In this document: positions 1 through 7,922 of the stretch, one piece after another
Numbering within the stretch: the first letter of the stretch is position 1
How the letters are laid out: the number at the start of each line of letters is the position of its first letter
NCBI GenBank assembly: GCA_026129905.1
Contig: JAHCHE010000006.1
Coordinates: 124,001-188,000, forward strand
Direction of reading: 5' to 3'
DNA length: 64,000 bases
Source of the DNA: Bryobacteraceae bacterium
Lineage (GTDB): Bacteria > Acidobacteriota > Terriglobia > Bryobacterales > Bryobacteraceae
Notes under the pieces: generated by a model
Told to the model about the DNA's origin: nothing
The model's input: only the letters and a program-made list of their open reading frames with translations
Databases searched by the model: none
Translations under genes and position numbers: made by a program

Positions 1-1
1 C

Positions 2-469
2 AAGGGCAAGAAGGAAGCGCAGGCCGAGGCGTCGGACCGCGTGAACCGGGGCGAGCAGACGCTGGCGGCGGACCTGTTGTTCACCGGCGACGCTGAACCG
101 GGGGCGGGGAAGGCGCACGGCTTCGCCCAGATGATCTCCACCGTGGGGGAGCGCGCGCTCGGGCTGGAGGCGGCGCAACTGATCGGGCTAAGTGAGTGGT
201 TGCGGGCCGCGTCCGGCGCGGCCAGAATCCACGTACGGACGGCCGGAATGCGGAGCCAGGCGATCGCCCTGGTGGCCGCGGCGCTCCGGCCGGAGCTGTT
301 CGACGGCGTCGAGGTCAAGGATGGGATCGCGTCGTTCCAACACCTGCTGGACAAGCCGGTGGAGTACCAAGCCGCTCCCGACCTGTTCTGCCTGGACCTT
401 TACAAGGAATTCGACATCGACGGCCTCGCCGCGCTCGGCGCCCCGCCGAGGGTCACCGGCCTGCGGTAG
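2..469 (+). CDS. C-terminal part of an exported alpha/beta-hydrolase (acetylxylan-esterase-like), start outside the window
   Basis: The reading frame is open from the first bases of the window and ends at 467-469, so only the last 155 or so residues are seen. A GTG at 41 would give 142 residues but has no reason to be the true start. The segment matches the second, degenerate hydrolase domain of the complete protein at 59203-61326: both have a helix after a strand where a nucleophile elbow would sit (here VRTAGMRSQ, with no G-x-S-x-G). It ends with DLFCLDLYKEFDID, a tail I associate with two-domain acidobacterial esterases. Family assignment is moderate; substrate is unknown. The gene is followed by 114 bp without a recognisable feature. 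Confidence 0.6.
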   Translation, partial: KGKKEAQAEASDRVNRGEQTLAADLLFTGDAEPGAGKAHGFAQMISTVGERALGLEAAQLIGLSEWLRAASGAARIHVRTAGMRSQAIALVAAALRPELFDGVEVKDGIASFQHLLDKPVEYQAAPDLFCLDLYKEFDIDGLAALGAPPRVTGLR

Positions 470-583
470 GCGGGGCAGCCGGTGAGCCGGGAACGGTGGC
501 GGTCAGCCAACGCGCTTTCCCTTCGGCGCTTGACCGGGAAGCGAAATCCCTCACTTCCTGTGCTTCTTCTACTCTTATTTGTG

Positions 584-1075
584 CTAATCCCGTTCACCGC
601 GTGGGCGAAGGCCGCCTGACGGATCCTCCCCTTTGAGTGATTCCAGGAAGGGATTCGAGACCAGGACGCCGTCGTAGCGGCGGCCATGCGGGAGATCCTC
701 GCTGAACAGCACTCCGGCGCCTGCCGAACGGGCGGCTGCGACGATTAGAGCGTCCCAAAAGGAGATGCGCAGGCGGGACGCCGCTTCGGCGGCCACCAGG
801 ATATGGCCGGGCTCGATCACGACGATGTTGTCCAGCGTTGCGTAATCGGCGAGGAGAAGAGCCACCTCGGAAACCGGCAGCAACCGGGTTTTGTGCGCCG
901 CGGCGACGAAGAACTCCTGGAGCACCTGCGTGCTGATGAAGCCCCGCCTTCCGCGGAAGTACTCGCGGAAGAGACGGTTCGCGATCTCTCGTTTTCGCGG
1001 CCCTCGCGAGTCGTGCCGGTAGACGAGGACATTTGTATCGAAGAAAGCGCGCCCGTCGTCAGAGCGACCGGTCAT
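584..1075 (-). CDS. PIN-domain toxin (VapC-like ribonuclease)
   Basis: The 163-residue protein is a PIN-domain nuclease, the family of VapC toxins that cleave tRNA or rRNA using Mg2+ held by acidic residues. The expected acids are visible: FFDTN near the N-terminus, LQEFF, FWDALI and SEDL. The frame is open further upstream, but the ATG at 1075 is chosen because PIN proteins begin a few residues before the first Asp and because it overlaps the end of an antitoxin-like tail (stop at 1059-1061) as is usual in vapBC operons. The antitoxin itself lacks a usable N-terminus (next entries), so this toxin may be free-standing, inactive in vivo, or controlled by an antitoxin elsewhere. The extra C-terminal stretch after the PIN core (GEDPSGGLRPRGERD) is uninformative. 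Confidence 0.85.
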   Translation of the reverse strand: MTGRSDDGRAFFDTNVLVYRHDSRGPRKREIANRLFREYFRGRRGFISTQVLQEFFVAAAHKTRLLPVSEVALLLADYATLDNIVVIEPGHILVAAEAASRLRISFWDALIVAAARSAGAGVLFSEDLPHGRRYDGVLVSNPFLESLKGEDPSGGLRPRGERD

Positions 1076-1199
1076 AGAGCTCTTCGCGTTTCCAGTTACC
1101 CGGCGGCCGGCTTCTGCCGGGCCGCGTTTCCGCGGCGCGGATGAGACGCTCGACAGCGGCGGCGTGGTTACACTGCGGGCAATGAAACCATCGGCCCCA
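1059..1199 (-). pseudogene. Remnant of a VapB-like antitoxin (C-terminal tail)
   Basis: Read on the minus strand this frame gives a charged helix (AAAVERLIRAAE) followed by a tail ending GNWKREELYDRSL, the kind of toxin-wrapping tail seen at the C-terminus of VapB antitoxins. The stop lies 17 bp inside the toxin gene, as in intact vapBC pairs. The frame is blocked by TGA at 1200-1202 and contains no ATG, GTG or TTG, so no DNA-binding N-terminus is encoded. I read it as a truncated antitoxin. Function of the tail is inferred from position and composition only. Confidence 0.45.
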
Positions 1200-1300
1200 T
1201 CACTTTCTCTCTGCCCGGAGAACTGATCCGCCGGGCTAAGGTCTATGCCGCTCAACACGGAACGTCGGTCAATGCGGTGGTCGAGGAAAACCTCACGTAA
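1182..1300 (+). pseudogene. Remnant of a ribbon-helix-helix antitoxin (N-terminal half, frameshifted)
   Basis: On the plus strand the sequence encodes TIGPITFSLPGELIRRAKVY followed by AAQHGTSVNAVVEENLT and a stop. This is a beta-strand plus helix pattern typical of CopG/DUF6364-type antitoxins (strand ITFSLP, helix LIRRAKVYAAQHG, then SVNAVV). The only nearby ATG (1182) is out of frame by one base, as if one A had been lost from an ATGAAAACC start. The frame ends early, right before the hox operon. It overlaps the opposite-strand antitoxin remnant, so the locus seems to hold pieces of two antitoxins in opposite orientations. Confidence 0.45.
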
Positions 1301-1347
1301 AGATGTGTTACACGCGCGCGTTGGCGGGCCCCCTGCGCGATGAGCGC

Positions 1348-2769
1348 CTACGAGGCCTTTTCGTCCAGGACCTCGCCGGAGGGGGAGAGCAGCTCGACTT
1401 TCACCGGGAAGAGGCCGATGGCGTGGGTGGAGCAGCTCAGGCATGGGTCGTAGGCGCGCACCAGGGCGGAGACGCGATTCAGCGCGCCTTCGGTGATCTG
1501 GTTGCCGTCGATGTAGCGCTTGCCCACCTGCTCGATGCCTTTGTTGATCGCCAGGTTGTTATGACCGGTGGCGATGATCAGGTTGGCCCAGGTCATGGCG
1601 CCGGATTCGTCCACTTTGTAGTGATGAATCAGCGTACCGCGCGGCGCTTCGGCGATTCCCACGCCTTCCAGTTCGTTTACCCCGGCATGGGCGCGAACCT
1701 TGGTCGAGAGGATGTCGGCATCCTTGAGCAACGCTTCCATCCGTTCGATGCAGTACAACGCCTCGATCAGCCGGGCGTAGTGGTAGAGGAAGGCGCTCTG
1801 CGGCGTGCGGCCGAAGCGGTCGCGGAATTTGCCGAGTTCGGCGTCCGCCTCGGGCGTTCCGCACTGGTCGGCGACATTGAGGCGCGCCAGCGGTCCGACG
1901 CGGTAAATGCCGTCGGGGTATCCGAGAGGTTTGTAGAACGGAGCTTTCAAGAAGGAGGTCGGAAGCGTGGCCTCGGAGATGTAGTCCTGGTATTCGAGCG
2001 GCTGGTCGACGACCGCGGCGAGGTTGCCGGCGCTGTCGCGGAAGCGAAGTTGGCCATCGTAGATGCGCAGGTTGCCCTTCGCGTCGGTAAGACCTGCGTA
2101 CATGGTGGGGTGATTGCCGAACGTGGCGATTTCCTCTTCGAAGCCGTCGAGGGCGCCGCGGAAGAACTTCAGCGTGTGGCGGACGATGGCCTTGGCGATG
2201 GGAAGTTCGCTCTGAATGAAATCGAGGGTCTCGCGGGTCATGGGGGCGTTGACGCCGCCGGGGACCGTCCAGGAAGGATGGATGCGCTCCTTGGCCAGAC
2301 GCTCGATGGTCTGCTGGCCGAACTTGCGAAGGGCGATCCCGGACTTGGCAAGGTCCGGGAACTTCTCGAGCACGCCGATGACATTGCGGGTGGCGGGGTC
2401 GGAGTCCATGCCGAGCAGCAGGTCGGGCGAGGAAAGGTGGAAGAAGCTAAGCGCGTGGGATTGGACGAACTGGGCGCAGTGCAGCAATTCGCGGAGCTTG
2501 CGCGCGGTTTCGGGCACGCGGACGGCCATGATGGCGTCGCACGCCTTGACGGAGGCGAGCAGGTGGCTGATCGGGCAGATGCCGCAGATGCGCGCGGTGA
2601 TCGAGGGCATTTCGTAATAGGGGCGGCCCTCGACGAAACGCTCGAAGCCGCGAACCTGGGTAACGTGGAAATCGGCGGAACCGACCTTGCCCTCGTCGTC
2701 CAGGTGAATGCTGATGCGGGCGTGTCCTTCGATGCGGCTGACATGCTTGATCGTGATGGTTTTTGCCAT
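1348..2769 (-). CDS. hoxH: NAD-linked [NiFe] hydrogenase large subunit HoxH
   Basis: The 473-residue protein is the catalytic large subunit that splits or forms H2 at a Ni-Fe(CN)2CO site in the cytoplasm. The first metal-binding motif is RICGICPISH (Cys62, Cys65) and the second is DPCLSCSTH (Cys443, Cys446), the pattern of group 3d (Hox) enzymes. After His449 there are exactly 24 residues, which fits a C-terminal peptide removed by a maturation protease; that protease (HoxW) and the Hyp proteins are not in this window. It is the last gene of the hoxEFUYH operon, 11 bp after hoxY. All four Ni/Fe cysteines are intact, so the site should be functional once matured. Confidence 0.96.
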   Translation of the reverse strand: MAKTITIKHVSRIEGHARISIHLDDEGKVGSADFHVTQVRGFERFVEGRPYYEMPSITARICGICPISHLLASVKACDAIMAVRVPETARKLRELLHCAQFVQSHALSFFHLSSPDLLLGMDSDPATRNVIGVLEKFPDLAKSGIALRKFGQQTIERLAKERIHPSWTVPGGVNAPMTRETLDFIQSELPIAKAIVRHTLKFFRGALDGFEEEIATFGNHPTMYAGLTDAKGNLRIYDGQLRFRDSAGNLAAVVDQPLEYQDYISEATLPTSFLKAPFYKPLGYPDGIYRVGPLARLNVADQCGTPEADAELGKFRDRFGRTPQSAFLYHYARLIEALYCIERMEALLKDADILSTKVRAHAGVNELEGVGIAEAPRGTLIHHYKVDESGAMTWANLIIATGHNNLAINKGIEQVGKRYIDGNQITEGALNRVSALVRAYDPCLSCSTHAIGLFPVKVELLSPSGEVLDEKAS

Positions 2770-2780
2770 GGCCCGTCCTT

Positions 2781-3311
2781 TCAGCCGAATTTCACCTTGG
2801 AGGCGAAATCGGGCTTGCGTCCTTCGAGAAGCTCGCTGACGACGAATAGAATCGCCTCCGGCCGAGGCGGGCAGCCGGGCACGTGGATGTCGACTTTCAC
2901 GGCCTGGTGCAGCGGCACGGCGTGCTTGAGCAGCGCCGGCACGCCCTCGGCGGGGAGGCCGGGATTGGCCTGGACGCCGTCAACGTAGATGCGGTGGAGC
3001 AATTTGCCGACCGGCACGGTATTGCGCATGGCCGGCACGTTGCTGGTGACGGCGCAATCGCCGAGCGCGACGACGAGGCGGCTGCGCTTGCGGATGGTTT
3101 GCGCGAGCTTCAGATCGTCCTGGCTGGAGACCGCCCCTTCCACCAGGGCGATGTCGACGTTTTCGGGAAACTCCTGCGCGTCGACCAGAGGGCCGTAGAC
3201 GATATCGGCTTTACGGGCGACCTGGGCGATGGCCTCGTCCATGTCGAGCAGGGACATATGGCAGCCGGAGCAGCCGTCCAGCCAGGCCGTGGCGAGTCTG
3301 ATTTTGCTCAT
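2781..3311 (-). CDS. hoxY: [NiFe] hydrogenase small subunit HoxY
   Basis: At 176 residues this is the short small subunit typical of soluble Hox hydrogenases, with no Tat signal and no medial or distal cluster domain. It holds the single proximal [4Fe-4S] cluster that passes electrons from HoxH to HoxU. The ligands are visible as CSGC (Cys14, Cys17), GDC and PGCPP. Its ATG overlaps the stop of hoxU by 4 bp (ATGA), indicating translational coupling, and hoxH follows after 11 bp. Confidence in family is very high; nothing about it is unusual. Confidence 0.95.
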   Translation of the reverse strand: MSKIRLATAWLDGCSGCHMSLLDMDEAIAQVARKADIVYGPLVDAQEFPENVDIALVEGAVSSQDDLKLAQTIRKRSRLVVALGDCAVTSNVPAMRNTVPVGKLLHRIYVDGVQANPGLPAEGVPALLKHAVPLHQAVKVDIHVPGCPPRPEAILFVVSELLEGRKPDFASKVKFG

Positions 3312-4018
3312 CGGTTCGCTCCTCGGTGAAGCGCCAGTTGGCTGATGTTCTCGTTACGCTTGGCCATCTCCTCGACGGCGAGGCCTTTTTCGGCCAGCGC
3401 GCCGGTAGGGCACGCCTGCACGCACTTGCCGCAACTGGTGCAACTGGCGGCCTGGCCCCAGGCCTGTTCCAGTTCACAAACCAGCCGGGCATTGACGCCG
3501 CGGGACATGATGTCCCAGACGTGCGCGCCCTCGACGTCGCTGCACACGCGAACACAGCGGGTACACAGTATGCAGCGGTTGTGATCGAGCACGAAGCGGG
3601 GATGGGTGGCGTCCACGCTCAGTTTCGGGTAGGCGTAGGGATAGCGGACGCTGACGACGCCGAGGCGGGTTGCGAGCGCCTGCAACTCGCAATGTCCATT
3701 GGAGACGCAGACGGCGCAGTAGTGATTGCGCTCGCTCAACAGGAGTTCCAGGGCAATCCGGCGATAGCGGGTGAGCTTCTCGGACTCCGTGATGACGGAA
3801 ACGCCTTCCTGAACAGCGGTGGTGCAAGCGGGCAGCAAGCGGTTGACGCCGGAGACCTCGACCAGGCAGAGGCGGCATGCGCCGACCGCGGCGAGCCCCT
3901 TCATGTAGCAGAGCGCGGGGATCGGCTTGCCGTTTGCGTAAGCCGCCTCCAGGATGGTTTGCCCTTCGGAGGCGTACAGGTACTGGCCGTCGATTCGAAT
4001 GGATAATTTGCGCGGCAT
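3308..4018 (-). CDS. hoxU: Hydrogenase diaphorase iron-sulfur subunit HoxU (NuoG N-terminal-like)
   Basis: This 236-residue ferredoxin-like subunit wires HoxY to the flavin subunit. Cluster ligands can be assigned in order: a plant-type [2Fe-2S] site (Cys37, Cys48, Cys51, Cys65), a His-ligated [4Fe-4S] site (His99, Cys101, Cys104, Cys110), and two 2x[4Fe-4S]-type motifs (Cys149/152/155/159 and Cys193/196/199/203). The frame is open far upstream inside hoxF, but the ATG at 4018 gives the canonical beginning and is preceded by a GAGGAG ribosome-binding site 13 bp after the hoxF stop. It overlaps hoxY by 4 bp. Confidence 0.95.
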   Translation of the reverse strand: MPRKLSIRIDGQYLYASEGQTILEAAYANGKPIPALCYMKGLAAVGACRLCLVEVSGVNRLLPACTTAVQEGVSVITESEKLTRYRRIALELLLSERNHYCAVCVSNGHCELQALATRLGVVSVRYPYAYPKLSVDATHPRFVLDHNRCILCTRCVRVCSDVEGAHVWDIMSRGVNARLVCELEQAWGQAASCTSCGKCVQACPTGALAEKGLAVEEMAKRNENISQLALHRGANR

Positions 4019-4031
4019 CTCAGGTCTCCTC

Positions 4032-7000
4032 TCAGTGGTTGCCGTTCCGGATATCGCAGCGGAGACAGCGGCTGCACTCTTCGAGGGCTTCCACCTCGGT
4101 GAGTCCGACGGTGGCCTCGCGGAAACTCCTGGCGCGGTCGGCGGCGGGGAGTTCGGTGACGGTGTGGCGGCCGCTTTCGCTGGGATGCGCGGGGGGCGTG
4201 AGGCTGTATTCGAATTCGGGGAACAGGTCCTCCCAGCGGCGGACGCCCATGAGGCGCTGGTCGATCGTGCGGGCGGCCTTCTTGCCGTAGCCCATGGCGT
4301 TGGAGACGTTGGAGGCGCCGGTGATGAGGTCGCCTCCGGCGTAGAACTTGCCGCGGCTGGTTTCAAGCGTATAGCGGTCGACTTCGACGGTGCCGTCGTC
4401 TTTGATCTTGAGGCCGGATGCGCGGGCGAAGTCGAGATCGACGGTTTCGCCGACGGCGAGGACGACGGTGTCGCAGTCGAAGCGCTGAATCTCGTCGGTG
4501 GGAATGGGGCGGCGCCGGCCGGAGGCGTCGTATTCGCCGGGCCGGGTCTTGACGACCTCGATAGCCTGGACGCGCCCATCGCCGGTTCCGACGATGCGGT
4601 GCGGGGTGGCGAGGAAGACAATCTCGGCGCCTTCGGCCTCGGCGGCTTCCGTCTCCTCGGGAATGGCCGGCATGTCCTTGCGTTCGCGGCGGTAGACGAT
4701 GGTCACCCGCGAACCCATCCGGAGGGCGGTACGCGCCGAGTCGATGGCGGCATTGCCGCCGCCGATGACGATGACGCGGCGGCCCAGGGCTACCGGCTCG
4801 GTCTTGGCTACGGCCTCCAGGAAATTCAACGCGGGCATTACGCCCTTGAGCTCGGTCCCGGGCAGGTAGACCCAGGATTCCTTCCACGTGCCAATGGAGA
4901 GGAAAATGGCGTCGTACAGGGCGTCGAGTTCGTTCAGAGAGATTTCATCGCCGATCTTGGTGTTGAACGTGAACTTGACGCCGACGCGGCGGATGAGTTC
5001 AAGTTCGCGGTCAAGCACGGCCTTGGGCAGGCGGTACTCGGGGAGGGCGTAGCGCAGCATGCCGCCGGCTTCGGGATTCGAGTCGTAGACCATGACGTCG
5101 TGGCCGAGCAAGGTCATGTAGTAGGCGCAGGAAATTCCGGTGGGGCCGCCGCCGACGATAGCCACCTTCTTGCCGGTGGACGCCATGCAACGGGAAGCCA
5201 CTTTCGCGGCCAGGGCGTCGAAGCGGTCGGAGAAGTAGATCGAGTCGGCGATGTGACGGTGGACCTCGCGCATGTTGACGGACTCGTCGATCGCTTTGCG
5301 CCGGCAGCGGTCGTCGCAGGGATGCTGGCAGACGCGTCCGGTGGAGGCGGGCAGCGGATTGTCGATGACTACCGATTCGAAGGCTTCCTCGAGACGATCC
5401 TCCTTCAGGAGCTGAAGGAAGCGGGGGATGTTCATATGCAGCGGACAACTGTTTTCGCAGGGCGACAGCGCCAGTTCCTCGCAGACCCCGGCGCGACAGC
5501 GACCCGCGCGAATGTGGTCCTCGAACTCGTGACGGAAGTGACGAATGGTGGTCAGGACCGGGTTGGGCGCGCTTTGGCCGAGACCGCACAGGGAAGTGTC
5601 GCGGATCATGCGGCTGAGTTCGTCGAGGGTCGCCAAGTCGCCCTCGGTAGCCTCGCCGCGCGTGAAGCGGTTGAGGATATGGAGCGCCTTATCCAGGCCG
5701 ATGCGGCAGGGGACGCACTTGCCGCAGGATTCCGAGTGGGTGAACTCGACGAAGTAGCGGGCGACGTCGACCATGCAGTTGTCTTCGTCCATGACGACCA
5801 TGCCGCCGGAGCCCATGATGGAGCCAATCTGCGCGAGGGTCTCGTAGTCGACGGGGGTGTCGAACATCTCCTGCGGGATGCAGCCGCCGGAAGGGCCGCC
5901 CGTCTGCACCGCCTTGATGGCCCGATCTTCCGTGCCGCCTTCGCCGATGTCGTAGACAAAGGTTTTGAGCGGAGTCCCGAGGGGCATCTCGACCAAGCCG
6001 GTGCTACGGATCTTGCCGACCAGGGAGAAGACCTTGGTGCCGGGGCTTTTCGGGCTGCCGGTCTCGGTGAACCAGGCCGGGCCCTTGATGACAATGGGCG
6101 CGACGTTGTACCAGGTTTCGACGTTGTTGATATTGGTGGGATAGCCCCACAATCCTTTTTCGGCGGGGTACGGCGGCCGGGGCGTGGGGCGGCCCGCCTT
6201 ACCTTCCAGGGAACGGATCAGCGCGGTTTCTTCGCCGCAGACAAAAGCGCCCGCGCCCTCGACGAGCTGAATGTCGAAGTGGAAGCCGCGGCCGAGGATG
6301 TTATCGCCAAGCAGTCCGTATTCCTTCGCCTGCTCGATGGCGAGCGTCAAGCGGTGGACGGCGAGTGGATACTCGGCGCGGACATAGATAATGCCCTGGG
6401 TGGCCTCCATGACATAACCGGCGATGATCATGCCTTCCAATAGCGAGTGGGGATCGCTTTCGATTTCGTTGCGGTTCATGTAGGCGCCGGGATCGCCCTC
6501 GTCGGCGTTGCAGATGACGTATTTGCGATCGGCCCTGGCTTTGCGGAGGAACTCCCACTTGATGCCGGTCTGATAACCGGCGCCACCGCGGCCGCGCAGC
6601 TTCGAGGCCTTGATCTGCTCGATGACCGCGCCGGGGTTGCCGTCGATGAGCACTTTGTACAGCGCCTGGTAGCCGCCGACGGCGATGTACTCTTCGATAT
6701 CGTCGGGGCTGATGAGGCCACAGTTGCGGAGGACGATTTTTTTCTGCCCCTTGAAGAAGGGGACCTCGTGCCAGTGCGGGATTTCGGGGAAGCCGGCGCC
6801 GTACTTCATGCCGGCGGTAATGTGATCCCATTCCTCGATCTTGCACAGGACGCGGTCGGAGGGGACGCGGCCGGCGGCCATGTCGTCGAGGATGCCCGGA
6901 ACCATGGACTGACGCACGCGGCGCATGATGAGGAGGGGCTTGCCGGGAAGCCAGAGATTCACCAGGGGTTCCTCGGCGCAGAAGCCGAAGCAGCCGGTGC

Positions 7001-7184
7001 GGGAGAGCTGAAATCCCAGGCCGAGATTGTCAATGGCATCGGAAAAGGCGTGGTAGACGCCTTCGGCGCCGTTGCCGGAGCCGCAGGTACCCATGCCGAT
7101 GGCGATGCGGGGCTTTCGGGGAAGGAGCTTGGCCAGACCCGCTTCGCGCGCCGCGTTGAAGGTGGAAAGATCGACGATTCTCAT
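4032..7184 (-). CDS. hoxF: HoxF diaphorase fused to a GltD/NfnB-like FAD-NAD(P)H oxidoreductase
   Basis: This 1050-residue protein joins two flavoproteins. Residues 1-140 are a thioredoxin-like region with Cys34, Cys65 and Cys69; a fourth [2Fe-2S] ligand is not obvious. Residues about 150-560 are NuoF/HoxF: GRGGAGYQTGIKW (198-210) and NADEGDPGAY for FMN and NAD(H), and a [4Fe-4S] site at Cys487, Cys490, Cys493 and Cys533. From about 563 to 1035 it is GltD/NfnB-like: a Cys-rich N-terminal segment (Cys563, 568, 576, 580, 619, 623, 627), a FAD Rossmann motif GGGPTG (678-683), a second nucleotide motif GGGNAA (808-813) and the FAD motif YAGGD (948-952). It ends with CSRCLRC (1037-1043). Usual HoxF is roughly 530-600 residues. 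Its ATG overlaps the hoxE stop by 4 bp. NAD-linked hydrogenase diaphorase activity is well supported; what the fused module reduces is inferred (possibly NADP+). Confidence 0.93.
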   Translation of the reverse strand: MRIVDLSTFNAAREAGLAKLLPRKPRIAIGMGTCGSGNGAEGVYHAFSDAIDNLGLGFQLSRTGCFGFCAEEPLVNLWLPGKPLLIMRRVRQSMVPGILDDMAAGRVPSDRVLCKIEEWDHITAGMKYGAGFPEIPHWHEVPFFKGQKKIVLRNCGLISPDDIEEYIAVGGYQALYKVLIDGNPGAVIEQIKASKLRGRGGAGYQTGIKWEFLRKARADRKYVICNADEGDPGAYMNRNEIESDPHSLLEGMIIAGYVMEATQGIIYVRAEYPLAVHRLTLAIEQAKEYGLLGDNILGRGFHFDIQLVEGAGAFVCGEETALIRSLEGKAGRPTPRPPYPAEKGLWGYPTNINNVETWYNVAPIVIKGPAWFTETGSPKSPGTKVFSLVGKIRSTGLVEMPLGTPLKTFVYDIGEGGTEDRAIKAVQTGGPSGGCIPQEMFDTPVDYETLAQIGSIMGSGGMVVMDEDNCMVDVARYFVEFTHSESCGKCVPCRIGLDKALHILNRFTRGEATEGDLATLDELSRMIRDTSLCGLGQSAPNPVLTTIRHFRHEFEDHIRAGRCRAGVCEELALSPCENSCPLHMNIPRFLQLLKEDRLEEAFESVVIDNPLPASTGRVCQHPCDDRCRRKAIDESVNMREVHRHIADSIYFSDRFDALAAKVASRCMASTGKKVAIVGGGPTGISCAYYMTLLGHDVMVYDSNPEAGGMLRYALPEYRLPKAVLDRELELIRRVGVKFTFNTKIGDEISLNELDALYDAIFLSIGTWKESWVYLPGTELKGVMPALNFLEAVAKTEPVALGRRVIVIGGGNAAIDSARTALRMGSRVTIVYRRERKDMPAIPEETEAAEAEGAEIVFLATPHRIVGTGDGRVQAIEVVKTRPGEYDASGRRRPIPTDEIQRFDCDTVVLAVGETVDLDFARASGLKIKDDGTVEVDRYTLETSRGKFYAGGDLITGASNVSNAMGYGKKAARTIDQRLMGVRRWEDLFPEFEYSLTPPAHPSESGRHTVTELPAADRARSFREATVGLTEVEALEECSRCLRCDIRNGNH

Positions 7185-7726
7185 GCTTTGCGGCTCCCTT
7201 TCCGCAGGGTTTCAATCTCGCGCTCGAGGGTGCGCTCATTGACGTGGCTGAGGATGGCGTGATCGACTTCCACCACCGGAGCGAGTGCGCACTGGCCGAA
7301 GCAGGCGACGGTGCGGAGGGTAAAGCGCCGGTCGGGGGTGGTGGCGGAAAGCTTGTCGGCGCTGCCCTCCTCGTCTTCTTCCTTGAAGCCCAACTGGAGC
7401 TTGAGGCGTTCCAGGAGGCTGCGGGAGCCGCGCGTGTGGCAGGCGGTGCCGCGGCAGATGCAGACGGTGTGCTCGCCCTGGGGCTTCAGATTGAACAACG
7501 AGTAGAAGGTGGCGACGCTATAGATTTGCGCGCGGGGGACATCGATGCGGGAGGCAAGATACTCCAAGACCTCCATGGGGAGGTATTTGTTCGGCTGGCT
7601 CTCCTGAATTTCCTCGAGCAGGCTGAGCAGCATGCCGGGGCTTCCGTGGTACTTAACGATGAGCCGGTCGATGAACTCCTGTTCCTGCGGGCGCAGTCGG
7701 GGTTCGGAAAGGGTTGGTGAATTCAT
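7181..7726 (-). CDS. hoxE: Hydrogenase diaphorase subunit HoxE (NuoE-like, [2Fe-2S])
   Basis: The 181-residue thioredoxin-like protein matches NuoE/HoxE, which carries a [2Fe-2S] cluster and sits beside HoxF. Ligands are CRGTAC (Cys91, Cys96) and CFGQC (Cys142, Cys146). The frame is open to 7873, but the ATG at 7726 is chosen because it has an AGGAG ribosome-binding site nine bases upstream and gives a family-typical N-terminus. It is the first gene of the operon, and a good sigma-70-like promoter lies about 50 bp upstream. A charged loop (KEEDEEG, near residues 115-121) before the second pair of cysteines looks like a lineage-specific insertion. Confidence 0.94.
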   Translation of the reverse strand: MNSPTLSEPRLRPQEQEFIDRLIVKYHGSPGMLLSLLEEIQESQPNKYLPMEVLEYLASRIDVPRAQIYSVATFYSLFNLKPQGEHTVCICRGTACHTRGSRSLLERLKLQLGFKEEDEEGSADKLSATTPDRRFTLRTVACFGQCALAPVVEVDHAILSHVNERTLEREIETLRKGSRKA

Positions 7727-7776
7727 GCGGGGCTCCTGGTCGCGGGCTGCCATCGAAGAGATGACATCAATCCTGA

Positions 7777-7805
7777 TATTAACACCCAGTAGTATGAAAT
7801 AGCAA
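7777..7805 (-). promoter_or_regulatory. Sigma-70-like promoter for the hoxEFUYH operon
   Basis: On the minus strand TTGCTA (7805-7800) and TTAATA (7782-7777) are separated by exactly 17 bp, in an unusually A+T-rich patch 51 bp upstream of hoxE. A small imperfect palindrome (TGATGTCATC) lies just downstream and could be an operator. Match is by eye only. Confidence 0.5.
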
Positions 7806-7922
7806 GGGGCGCAAAGCGGGCAGAAGCGGGCAGGCGCGGAAGCGGCACGGGCGCCGGCTTCCAGGGGCAGCACGCTCAGAAGCGGGAGCGGGCGGGCGTT
7901 GCGCGTGGGGCGCCCGGAGCAT

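Noticed and set aside
1076-1444. N-terminal extension of the PIN toxin frame
   Set aside because: Extension is low-complexity and overlaps the hoxH end; the internal ATG at 1075 gives a normal PIN length.
1303-2988. Long plus-strand open frame antisense to hoxH/hoxY
   Set aside because: It mirrors the minus-strand genes codon by codon, has no family motif and no ribosome-binding site; typical of G+C-rich DNA.
3954-6443. 829-codon plus-strand open frame antisense to hoxF
   Set aside because: Composition is biased to Gly, Val, Asp and Ala as expected from the reverse of real codons; the minus strand is an unmistakable gene.
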